DNA from: Microbacterium luteolum
GTDB taxonomy: Bacteria > Actinomycetota > Actinomycetes > Actinomycetales > Microbacteriaceae
Direction of reading: 5' to 3'
Assembly: GCF_039533965.1 (NCBI RefSeq)
Contig: NZ_BAAAUN010000001.1
Span: 1,772,950 to 1,836,949, forward strand
DNA: 64,000 bases
The position numbers and the translations under genes are program-made. The notes under the pieces are model-generated. The model made no database searches, had not been told where the DNA came from, and worked only from the letters and a program-made list of their open reading frames with translations. Positions 56,851-64,000 of this stretch are shown in pieces (position 1 is the first letter of the stretch; every line of letters starts with the position of its first letter).

Positions 56851-59591
56851 ACAGCCGATTCCATGTGAACGCTTTCGGCTCATTCGCCGTCCGCTCGGAG
56901 TCAGACATCATCGACGTGAGCGCCGGTATCGCGAGCGCGATCATCGCACGGCTCGCCCTCTCGGCCGGGCAGACTCTGACGACGGAGCGACTGATCGCAT
57001 CACTGTGGGAGACCCCGCCGACGAACGCGTCCGGCTCTCTGCGGGTGTACGTCTCCCGGCTGCGGTCCGGCCCTCTGGGGGAGGTCCTTCAGGGCGGACG
57101 GGGCGGCTACACGCTCGATATCGACCCGGCGAACGTCGACGTCCTGCACTTCGAGGCGCTCATCGAGTCGGAACGCTACGAAGAGGCGCTCAGCGTCTGG
57201 ACCGCCGACCCCTTCGAGGCGCTCGGCGCGTTCCCGTTCGTGAAAGGTGCCCGCACCGCGCTCGAAGAGCGCCGAGCTCTCGCGCTGGAACGCGTCACGC
57301 GGGTTCGGATCCAGCGGGGTGAGGCCGCTGCGTCCATCGTCGAGCTGACCCCCCTCGTCGCACGAGATCCCCTTCATGAGGGCCTGGTCGCATCGCTCGC
57401 ACTCGCCTATGCGTCCGACGGTCGCGTCACGGAAGCCCTCGCGGTGATGGACCGATCTCGGACCGCGCTCCTCGAAAGCGGCGGGCTCGACCCGTCCGCG
57501 CGCATGGATGCGCTCAGGCAGTCGATACTCCGGCAGGACCCGGCCCTCGGCGCGAGCAGCTCGACGGAGAAGCACGTCGAGCGGCACGCGATCCCCGTGC
57601 CCCTCACTCAGCTCTTCGGCCGGGACGATGAGCTGCGACGAATCGAAGAGGCACGCAGCGCCCATCGCCTGGTCAGTCTCGTCGGTCCCGGCGGCGTCGG
57701 GAAGACGCGTCTCGCGATCGAGAGCGCTCGCCGATCCACCCGCACGATCGATACGGAGCAGTGGATGGTCGATCTCTCGACCGTCGCTGCCGGAGGAGAC
57801 GTGCTCGCGACCACTGCCGACACGCTCGGCGCCGTCTCCCCGTCGTTGGAGAGCATCGCGGCACGAATCGAAGGGCGCGCCACGCTGCTGATCCTCGACA
57901 ACGCGGAGCACGTGATCTCGACGACCCGCGCCCTCGTCAGAGGACTTCTCGCGCGTTGCGACGGTCTCGCGGTACTCGTCACCTCCCGGGAACCGCTCGG
58001 CATCGCCGGAGAGTTCATCATCCGGGTGCACGGGTTGATCGGCGAGTCATCCGAGCGCGCCGTCGAGCTCTTCCGAGAGCGGTCAGCTGCGGCCCGCGGG
58101 GGCGCAGAGGGATCGGCCGACGAGACCGCGACGATCCGACGCCTGTGCCGTCTTCTCGACGGGCTCCCCCTCGCCCTGGAATTGGCCGCCGCCCGCACTG
58201 ACGTGCTGAGCGTCAAGGAGCTCACCTCAGCACTCGAACGCGGCGAGCATCTTGCCGGGGATGCGCGAGCAGGAGAACGCCATGCGACCCTGGAGAGCAC
58301 GATCCGCTGGAGCACGGACAACCTCGAGCCCGACGAGTTCGCCGTGCTCGTCGAGTTGTCGAGCTTTGCCGGCCTCTTCACGCTCGACGCGGTCGAGAGC
58401 ATCTGCACCGCTGGCGAACGATCCGCGCGCGACCTCACGCTCGCTCTCGCGCGCAAGTCCCTGGTCGCCGTCGACGAGACGGAGGGCGGGCAGAGGCGCT
58501 ATCGGCTGCTGGAATCCATGCGCGCCTTCGTGCGGCCCCGAAGGGACACGGAGGCGACCGCCGCCTGGTACGTGCGGCACACCGCCTACTTCGCCGACCT
58601 CGTCGACCGCGTCGCGCCGACAATCCGCACGCACGACGCCCAAGCAGCACATGCCACGCTCGATGCCCTCGCCGCAGACCTGCACCTGGCGACCGAGCAC
58701 GCGATCGACGCAGGTCAGAGAGACCTGGCATTGAGGCTCTCGGGCGGCCAGGCCTGGCATTGGTTCAAGCGCGGATGGCTCGTCGAGGGCCGGGCGGTCA
58801 TCGACCGCGCCCTGGCCATCCCCGGCGAGAGCGATCCTTCGATCGAAGCCCGCGCACTTCTGGGCATCGTGAACCTCGCGTACCAGTCCGGAGACGCGGA
58901 ATCGGCGTTCGAGTACGTTCGAATCGGCCTCGAGCGGGCCACTGCAGGAGGTGACACTCTCGCGACCGCAAGCCTTCTCGCCTACATCGCGTACGGGAAG
59001 TCCCTGTTCGGCGAACCGGATGAGGCCGAGAGCCTCATCGACCAGGCGACGGCGTACGCCGCCGGGGGCCCGTCGTGGTTGCGCGCCGAGATCCTCATGA
59101 GCCGCGGGCAGACGCTGCGCGCACTCGGTCGCCCGTCCGAAGCACTCGACAGTCTCGCGGAAGCTCGGCAGCTCGCCGAGAAGTCGGGCCACGCGTGGGC
59201 TCTGTCCTCGAGCGAGTACGTCGCGGGGAAGATCCTCATCGAGGTCCGCCGATCGCGCGAGGCGATTCCGCTGCTCGTCCGCGGCGCCCAGACGGCTGCC
59301 ATCGGTGGGGACATCCCCGGAGCACTGGCTCTCCTGCACCTCGCCGGAGGCGCGTCCGCCTTCGTCGAACGGCATGCTGACGGTGCAGCGGTGTTCGGCG
59401 CCGTCGACACGATCGGCCGACGCTATTCGTACAACCCCGTGGTCGCAGAAGGCGCCGACGCCCAGGTGCACAGAGACCGCGTGGCGAGCGGCCTCCTCCC
59501 GCGCGACTACAGCGCCGCGTATGAGCGCGGGACGGAACTCTCCCTGGGTGAGCTCATCTCCCTTTCGTCCGGCCTCACCAGAAGCCGCTGA
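56847..59591 (+). CDS. AfsR/SARP-type large regulator with BTAD, NB-ARC and TPR-like domains
   Basis: The ATG at 56847 is coupled to the exporter stop and gives 914 residues. An OmpR-like DNA-binding domain (about 1-95, TTERLIASLWETPPTNASGS) and a bacterial transcriptional activation domain (about 100-240) precede an NB-ARC-like ATPase. The ATPase shows P-loop GPGGVGKT (280-287), LLILDNAEHV and LAVLVTSREPLGIAGE, with LDGLPLALELAAART further on. Helical TPR-like repeats fill the last 300 residues. Such proteins activate secondary-metabolite or nearby genes. The target may be the exporter operon or the downstream NUDIX/ProDH genes; no biosynthetic cluster is visible. Confidence 0.88.
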   Translation: MNSRFHVNAFGSFAVRSESDIIDVSAGIASAIIARLALSAGQTLTTERLIASLWETPPTNASGSLRVYVSRLRSGPLGEVLQGGRGGYTLDIDPANVDVLHFEALIESERYEEALSVWTADPFEALGAFPFVKGARTALEERRALALERVTRVRIQRGEAAASIVELTPLVARDPLHEGLVASLALAYASDGRVTEALAVMDRSRTALLESGGLDPSARMDALRQSILRQDPALGASSSTEKHVERHAIPVPLTQLFGRDDELRRIEEARSAHRLVSLVGPGGVGKTRLAIESARRSTRTIDTEQWMVDLSTVAAGGDVLATTADTLGAVSPSLESIAARIEGRATLLILDNAEHVISTTRALVRGLLARCDGLAVLVTSREPLGIAGEFIIRVHGLIGESSERAVELFRERSAAARGGAEGSADETATIRRLCRLLDGLPLALELAAARTDVLSVKELTSALERGEHLAGDARAGERHATLESTIRWSTDNLEPDEFAVLVELSSFAGLFTLDAVESICTAGERSARDLTLALARKSLVAVDETEGGQRRYRLLESMRAFVRPRRDTEATAAWYVRHTAYFADLVDRVAPTIRTHDAQAAHATLDALAADLHLATEHAIDAGQRDLALRLSGGQAWHWFKRGWLVEGRAVIDRALAIPGESDPSIEARALLGIVNLAYQSGDAESAFEYVRIGLERATAGGDTLATASLLAYIAYGKSLFGEPDEAESLIDQATAYAAGGPSWLRAEILMSRGQTLRALGRPSEALDSLAEARQLAEKSGHAWALSSSEYVAGKILIEVRRSREAIPLLVRGAQTAAIGGDIPGALALLHLAGGASAFVERHADGAAVFGAVDTIGRRYSYNPVVAEGADAQVHRDRVASGLLPRDYSAAYERGTELSLGELISLSSGLTRSR

Positions 59592-59606
59592 TACCGAGGA
59601 CCCTCC

Positions 59607-60302
59607 ATGACCAGCTCAGCATCCTCCGATCCCCGCCCCGGCGGCGAGATTCCCGACCATCGTGGCCGTACCGGTCTCGAACTCACCGGCATGGGCCTCG
59701 ACCGCAACCCGGACGTCATCGTGAGGCACGTCGAATTGACGTCCGAAGGGTGGCACGTGCTCCGTCGCACGACGTTCGACTACCGCGACCGTCGCGGGAC
59801 CTGGAGCACGCAGCAGCGGGAGACATACGACCGGGGCAACGGCGCCGTCATCCTCCTCTACAACGTCGCGAAGCAGGCCGTGCTGCTGGGGCGGCAGTTC
59901 CGCTACCCCGCCTACGTCAACGACCACCCGGACGGAATGCTCATCGAATGCGCCGCCGGGCTTCTCGAGGGCGACGATCCGGAATCGGCCATCCGCCGAG
60001 AGGCCGAGGAAGAACTCGGCGTGATCGTGGGGGCCGTCACGCCGGTCTTCGAGTCGTACATGAGCCCGGGCTCGGTGACGGAACGTCTGCACTTCTTCGC
60101 CGCACCCTACGAGCCGATCGATCGACGTCACGACGGCGGCGGGCTCGAACACGAGGGCGAGGACATCGAGGTGCTCGAGATGTCGATCATCGACGCATAC
60201 TCGATGATCAGAGATGGCGGAATCACGGATGGGAAGACCATCATGCTCCTCCAGTGGGCTCTTCTGGAGGGCCCGTTCGCCGATCTGAGACATGCCTCGT
60301 GA
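59607..60302 (+). CDS. NUDIX hydrolase, NudK/ADP-ribose pyrophosphatase-like
   Basis: The 231-residue protein starts 15 bp after the SARP-type gene. Its Nudix box reads AGLLEGDDPESAIRREAEEE followed by LGV. The first Gly is Ala and the first Glu is Asp relative to the consensus, as in the NudK/YffH branch, while the catalytic REAEEELG is intact. RYPAYVNDHPDGMLIECAAG precedes it. Family members hydrolyse GDP-mannose or ADP-ribose to the monophosphates. The N-terminal 70 residues (DVIVRHVELTSEGWHVLRRT) match the NudK beta-strand opening. It is probably cotranscribed with its neighbours. Confidence 0.86.
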   Translation: MTSSASSDPRPGGEIPDHRGRTGLELTGMGLDRNPDVIVRHVELTSEGWHVLRRTTFDYRDRRGTWSTQQRETYDRGNGAVILLYNVAKQAVLLGRQFRYPAYVNDHPDGMLIECAAGLLEGDDPESAIRREAEEELGVIVGAVTPVFESYMSPGSVTERLHFFAAPYEPIDRRHDGGGLEHEGEDIEVLEMSIIDAYSMIRDGGITDGKTIMLLQWALLEGPFADLRHAS

Positions 60303-60370
60303 ACCACCACACCGAACACCACCGCACCCCCGAGCGCCTCCGCACGAGGACACAGAGAGAGAAGAGCGTC

Positions 60371-61330
60371 ATGATCAACCCCCACGACTCGGCCACCACC
60401 CGTCGCGAAGAGGTCGCCGACGCCCTGCGCGCCTGGGCACTCGACGAAGAGCTCAAGGCACGGGTCCTCAGCGACCCCGGTCTGGCCGCCGCCGCCCGGC
60501 GCGTCGCCAGCCGCTACATCGGAGGGGACACGATCGGCGAGGCGGTCGCCGTCGCGCGCGCCGGAGTCGCCAGCGGACACCTTGCGAGCATCGAGTACGC
60601 CGGTGAGAGCGTGCGCGATCGCGACCTTGCCCGATCGGAGACCGACGTGTTCCTCGAGCTCGCTCAGGCCATCGCCGACGAGGGCCTTCCCAGCTCGGTG
60701 TCGCTCGATCTGTCGCACCTCGGAGCCGTGGTCGACGCCGGGCTCGGGCTGGCGCATGCGCGCGAGCTCGCCGCCGCGACGGCGAGCTCCGGCCAGGAGA
60801 TGATGATCTCGGCGGAGGGCTCCGACCGCACGGACCTCGTCCTCGGCCTCTACGAGACCCTCGCGAACGAGTACGACCATGTGGGCATCACGCTCCAGGC
60901 ACGCCTTCACCGCACGCCGCGTGATCTCGAGCGCGTGCTGCGAACGGACGGACGCGTGCGGTTGGTGAAGGGAGCCTTCCTCGAAAGCGAGGAGATCGCC
61001 CTTCGTCGCGGCACGGAGGAACTCACCGCCAGGTACCTGGACCTCGGTCGCGTGGCGCTCGAGTCCGGGCACGCCGTCACATTCGCCACCCACGATGACG
61101 CCCTTGTCGAGGCTCTCCAGCGTGAGCACGGCGACAGGCTCCGCCAGCCCGGCGTGGATTTCGAGATGCTGCTCGGGCTGGGGACGGAACTGCTCGACGG
61201 CCTGCGGGCCGACGGCTATCGCACGCGTCAATACGTGGTCTTCGGCGGTGAATGGTGGCTCTACGTCCTCAACCGCATCGCCGAGCACCCCGAGCGTGTC
61301 TTCACCGCTCTCACCGATTTGCGCAGCTGA
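60371..61330 (+). CDS. Proline dehydrogenase (PRODH, monofunctional)
   Basis: The ATG at 60371 gives 319 residues, the usual size of a monofunctional actinobacterial PRODH. It oxidises proline to pyrroline-5-carboxylate with FAD. Supporting segments are LAAAARRVASRYIGGDTIGE at the N-terminus, the barrel strands ISAEGSDRTDLVLGLYETLA and GITLQARLHRTPRDLERVLR, RLVKGAFLES (the family Lys-Gly-Ala strand), and the C-terminal GYRTRQYVVFGGEWWLYVLN with its Arg residues. No P5C dehydrogenase gene is adjacent. It follows the NUDIX gene by 68 bp. Confidence 0.85.
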   Translation: MINPHDSATTRREEVADALRAWALDEELKARVLSDPGLAAAARRVASRYIGGDTIGEAVAVARAGVASGHLASIEYAGESVRDRDLARSETDVFLELAQAIADEGLPSSVSLDLSHLGAVVDAGLGLAHARELAAATASSGQEMMISAEGSDRTDLVLGLYETLANEYDHVGITLQARLHRTPRDLERVLRTDGRVRLVKGAFLESEEIALRRGTEELTARYLDLGRVALESGHAVTFATHDDALVEALQREHGDRLRQPGVDFEMLLGLGTELLDGLRADGYRTRQYVVFGGEWWLYVLNRIAEHPERVFTALTDLRS

Positions 61331-61332
61331 GC

Positions 61333-61959
61333 ATGCTGCGGGCAGCGACACCCACTCACAGGCGAATACCACTCTCGAGTGAACGCATCGAGCTCGACCT
61401 CCTCACGGCCGTCGATGTACCGGCTTTCGTCGCCTACCGGCGCGATCCGAACGTCGCGCGGTACCAGTCGTGGGACGTCGACTACGACGAGCAGAGAGCC
61501 CATCGCCTCGTCAGCGCTCAGGAATCGCTCTCCGACGGTGACGGGCTCCCGCCCGCAGGTGAGTGGGTGCAGCTCGCAGTTCGCGACCGACAGTCTCGCG
61601 AGCTGCTCGGTGACGTCGCCGTTCACCGGCTCGATGAACAGCCCGACACGTACGAGATCGGGTTCACGCTGGCGCCGGCAGCACAGGGTCAGGGATTCGC
61701 CCCAGAGGCCGTCCGCCTCGTCCTGGACCATCTGTTCACGTCTGCTGGGGCCCACCGGGTCACGGCTTCATGCGATGCACGCAACGAACCGTCTCGACGG
61801 GTGCTGGCAAGGGTGGGATTCCACCAGGAGGCTCGCCACGTCGACGCCGACTTCTTCAAGGGAGAGTGGACGACTCTGGACGAGTTCGCTCTGCTGGCGA
61901 GCGAGTACGAGACCATCTCCGCGGTGAACGGATCGCGGATCTCGGCAGGGCGGCGGTGA
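61333..61959 (+). CDS. GNAT-family N-acetyltransferase (RimJ-like)
   Basis: The ATG at 61333 lies 2 bases after the PRODH stop and gives 208 residues. The GNAT acetyl-CoA site is APAAQGQGFAPEAVRLVLDH (about residues 113-132, Q-x-x-G-x-A), followed by VTASCDARNEPSRRVLARVG-type strand and helix. The opening SERIELDLLTAVDVPAFVAY is typical of RimJ/RimL-like acetyltransferases. The substrate is unknown. It overlaps the next GNAT frame by GTGA. Confidence 0.87.
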   Translation: MLRAATPTHRRIPLSSERIELDLLTAVDVPAFVAYRRDPNVARYQSWDVDYDEQRAHRLVSAQESLSDGDGLPPAGEWVQLAVRDRQSRELLGDVAVHRLDEQPDTYEIGFTLAPAAQGQGFAPEAVRLVLDHLFTSAGAHRVTASCDARNEPSRRVLARVGFHQEARHVDADFFKGEWTTLDEFALLASEYETISAVNGSRISAGRR

Positions 61960-62511
61960 ACGACGGCCCCTGGCGTCACCCGGAGCCCATCCGGTCGGGC
62001 TTGCGGCTGGAGATGGTCCCCGAGGGCGTCCTGCACGCCTTCGCCGCCGAAGACGCGGCCTCGTTGCCCGCTCGATTCGCGTCGCCCTACCTCATGGGGA
62101 GCCGAATGCCTCCCCATCTGGCGGGTGCGGAGCGCACAGATCAGGACGAACCCGTCGGATGCGCCGTGGGTCACCCGGTTCATCATGATGCCTGGAGCTG
62201 AGGCGCCCGTCGGAATGGCGGGATTCCATGGGCCACCCGATCACACGGGCATGGTGGAGGTTGGCTATCAGATCGACCCGGAGCAACGCCGACGAGGGTA
62301 CGCCGGGCGGTCTCTCGAGATACTGCTCGCCGTCGCGGGTCAGCACCCTGACGTCCGGGTTGTTCGAGCCACGATCAGCCCCGCGAATTCCGCTTCGTCG
62401 GCGCTCATTCGCCGCTACGGATTCGTCGAGACCGGCGAACAGTGGGACGAAGAAGATGGGCTCGAGATCATCTACGAGCGCGATGCGTCCCGCGATCTCG
62501 AACGCGGCTGA
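61956..62511 (+). pseudogene. GNAT acetyltransferase with a +1 frameshift in a G4 run
   Basis: From the GTG at 61956 the frame reads GLRLEMVPEGVLHAFAAEDA and LPARFASPYLMG, then becomes nonsense and stops at 62201. The other frame carries the rest: WRVRSAQIRTNPSDAPWVTR, then AGFHGPPDHTGMVEVGYQID and the acetyl-CoA site QRRRGYAGRS, ending at 62511. Removing one G from GGGG (62096-62099) joins them as LMGAECLPIWRVRSAQI, giving one GNAT of about 185 residues. It is either a real inactivating insertion or a sequencing error. Confidence 0.8.
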
Positions 62512-62527
62512 CGCCGGGGGAACATGC

Positions 62528-62568
62528 GTCATGCCCCGGTCGACGTCTGAGGTCGACCGGGGCATGAC
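62528..62568. terminator. Strong bidirectional hairpin terminator
   Basis: GTCATGCCCCGGTCGAC (62528-62544) and its perfect complement (62552-62568) form a 17-bp stem with a 7-base loop GTCTGAG, between the convergent GNAT and protease genes. Confidence 0.8.
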
Positions 62569-62582
62569 GGAGGTGGGCGCGG

Positions 62583-64000
62583 TCAGAAGCTCGCTGCGAA
62601 GCTTCCGAGTGCTCGGTCGATGGTCGTCAGGTCGGCTTCCGAGACCGCCTGGACGGCCAGTGCGATGACGTAGGAGCCGTCCGTCGAGTACGCCGACAGC
62701 ATCAGGTATTGGGCACCGACGCCACCGCATCCGGTCCAATACGTGAATGCGCCTTCGTGCATTCCATCCGCGTAAGCGTCCTCCGTGTCTTTCACACATC
62801 CGGACTGTCCGAGGTGCTGCTCGGCCATGGAGAGCCACTCCTCCGGAGTGAACGAGGCGGTCGCGGTCGGCGCGGCCATGATGGAAACGCCGGGAACGCT
62901 CCAATCTCCACCCTGGAACGCGCTGATGTCAGGGCTGGCATCGATGTGGGCCCACTCGCCGCCCTCAGGATCCACGAAGACGGCCGTGTCGAGGCCCTTC
63001 CAGCTCGCCGGGACTTCGACCGCCACGCTTTCCGTGTCGTCGACGACCGTGACGTACTCCGTGTCGACGCCCTGTGCGCCACCATCGGATGCACCCGCGT
63101 CCTGGGCGACGGAGACCGCCTCGACGGCATCGCCGTTGAACTGACCGGAGTAGTAGACGCCCTCTCCGGAGCGGAACAGATCGACGGCCAGTGTCGCGTC
63201 GGCGCCGTGCGTCTCGAGAACGCTGCAGTAGTCGGCCATCGTGCCGTCGGTGCCGAGGGAGACGCCCTCCATCTTCGTCAGGAGGTCGCCGGGCTCCACG
63301 CCGGCCTTGTCGGCGGCTGAGCCGGAGGCGACGGAGTTGACCCAGATGCCGAGGCCCTCGCCGTCCTCGTTCATGAGGCCGGTGCCGTTGATGCCCAGAC
63401 TCATCACGTTCTCGCCCTTGATCAGCTGGTCCAGGACGCCCTGTACCTCGTCGCGGTGGATCGCGAGATTCTGGTCATGCTGATCGTTGCCGGCGTAGTT
63501 GACACCGACGAGCTTGCCGTTCTCGTCGACGAGCGGGCCGCCGGAGTTGCCGGCGCGGATACGCGCGTCATGTTCGATGACATGGCTGAGCGAGGCCCAG
63601 GGAGTGTCCATCGCGGTGTCGGCCTTGGAGACGATGCCGCGCGTCATGGTGAACTCGGGGTCGCCGAGCGGGAACCCCGCCGCATACACATCGGTGGCGG
63701 TCGGGATCTCGCCCTCACGCCACGTGAAGTGCGGGTAGTCGTCCTTCTCGAGTTGGATGACGGCGAGGTCGAGGCACTCCGATGATCCGAGCACCTTCGC
63801 GTTGAGAGTGCTCTCGGTGTCGCCGCCGCGCCATACCTTCAGAGTGCCGGCTCCGACCACGACATGATTGTTGGTGACGGCGAGACCGTCGTCACTGATC
63901 AGGAAGCCCGAGCCGCGTCCGGCGGCTTCGTAACCCCCTTCTTCGGGCGACACGAAGGTGCCGACGGCCTCGATCTGGATCGTGGCGGACTGGACGTCAT
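62583..64000 (-). CDS. DegP-like trypsin-fold serine protease with PDZ domain (N-terminus outside window)
   Basis: The reading frame is open to base 64000 (VQSATIQIEAVGTFVSPEEG), so the start lies beyond the edge. At least 471 residues are visible. The S1C catalytic triad is in place: His in VTNNHVV, Asp in CLDLAVIQL and Ser in RAGNSGGPLV. A PDZ domain follows (GIWVNSVASGSAADKAGVEP, GDLLTKMEGVSLGTDGTMAD). A C-terminal region of about 150 residues (from YVTVVDDTESVAVEVPASWK) is not part of ordinary DegP and ends ALGSFAASF. It is probably an envelope protease. Confidence 0.88.
   Translation of the reverse strand, partial: DVQSATIQIEAVGTFVSPEEGGYEAAGRGSGFLISDDGLAVTNNHVVVGAGTLKVWRGGDTESTLNAKVLGSSECLDLAVIQLEKDDYPHFTWREGEIPTATDVYAAGFPLGDPEFTMTRGIVSKADTAMDTPWASLSHVIEHDARIRAGNSGGPLVDENGKLVGVNYAGNDQHDQNLAIHRDEVQGVLDQLIKGENVMSLGINGTGLMNEDGEGLGIWVNSVASGSAADKAGVEPGDLLTKMEGVSLGTDGTMADYCSVLETHGADATLAVDLFRSGEGVYYSGQFNGDAVEAVSVAQDAGASDGGAQGVDTEYVTVVDDTESVAVEVPASWKGLDTAVFVDPEGGEWAHIDASPDISAFQGGDWSVPGVSIMAAPTATASFTPEEWLSMAEQHLGQSGCVKDTEDAYADGMHEGAFTYWTGCGGVGAQYLMLSAYSTDGSYVIALAVQAVSEADLTTIDRALGSFAASF

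Noticed and set aside
1-64000. Mobile elements, prophage, CRISPR or restriction systems
   Set aside because: No transposase, integrase, cas, phage structural or methylase gene was seen on either strand; the two gene remnants lack flanking repeats.

Overview
The window is a 64 kb piece of a high-GC actinobacterial chromosome. Frequent ATGA start/stop overlaps, LacI- and ROK-controlled sugar loci, TAGxxT-type -10 boxes and several apparently leaderless starts suggest a Microbacteriaceae-type organism (Microbacterium-like). That placement is inferred from gene content and codon style, not from a marker gene. No rRNA, tRNA, CRISPR array, transposase or phage gene was found. It reads as a carbohydrate-utilisation region followed by ordinary accessory chromosome.

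Layout. 1-3.5 kb: a LacI regulator (cut by the window edge) divergent from a Tat-exported clan GH-A-like glycosidase. 3.5-5.3 kb: an NSS amino-acid symporter with its 44-residue MetS-type subunit. 5.3-11.3 kb: a LacI regulator divergent from a fructoside operon (binding protein, two permeases, GH32 fructosidase). 11.3-14 kb: Bcr/CflA-type MFS exporter, XRE/MmyB regulator, cupin. 14-19.6 kb: a TetR-controlled divergent locus (amidohydrolase, esterase-like hydrolase and GlcD-type flavoprotein one way; TetR and a SolA-type flavoprotein the other), ending in a ThuA-like gene remnant. 20.1-22.4 kb: an ECF41-type sigma factor with its NmrA-type partner gene, matched divergent promoters, and a separate small SnoaL-like protein carrying the sigma factor's C-terminal NPDKL signature.

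22.4-49.3 kb is a large alpha-galactoside/beta-galactoside/beta-mannoside locus made of two neighbouring regulons, each with its own ROK repressor. The first has a CUT1 ABC transporter without ATPase, a GH42 beta-galactosidase, an aldo/keto reductase and a GH36 alpha-galactosidase. The second has a peptide-type (Dpp/Opp) five-gene ABC transporter fused into one operon with GH36 and GH42 enzymes, a divergent second GH36, and a GH2 beta-mannosidase with a Gfo/Idh/MocA oxidoreductase. The two ROK proteins have almost the same recognition helix. Four 23-bp operator-like sites, two of them identical copies flanking the first ROK gene, sit in exactly the promoter regions expected. The enzyme set fits uptake and intracellular breakdown of galactomannan-derived or similar mixed oligosaccharides.

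49.3-64 kb: a truncated nitrilase remnant against a strong hairpin, a DapA-family aldolase, a YHS protein behind a CsoR-like palindrome, a DeoR regulator divergent from a leaderless DUF4406-like gene, a class C beta-lactamase-fold hydrolase, an unknown lipoprotein, a MarR/DMT-exporter pair with interlocked leaderless promoters, an AfsR/SARP-type regulator, a NudK-like NUDIX hydrolase, proline dehydrogenase, two GNAT acetyltransferases (the second frameshifted in a G4 run), and a DegP-like PDZ serine protease that runs off the right edge.
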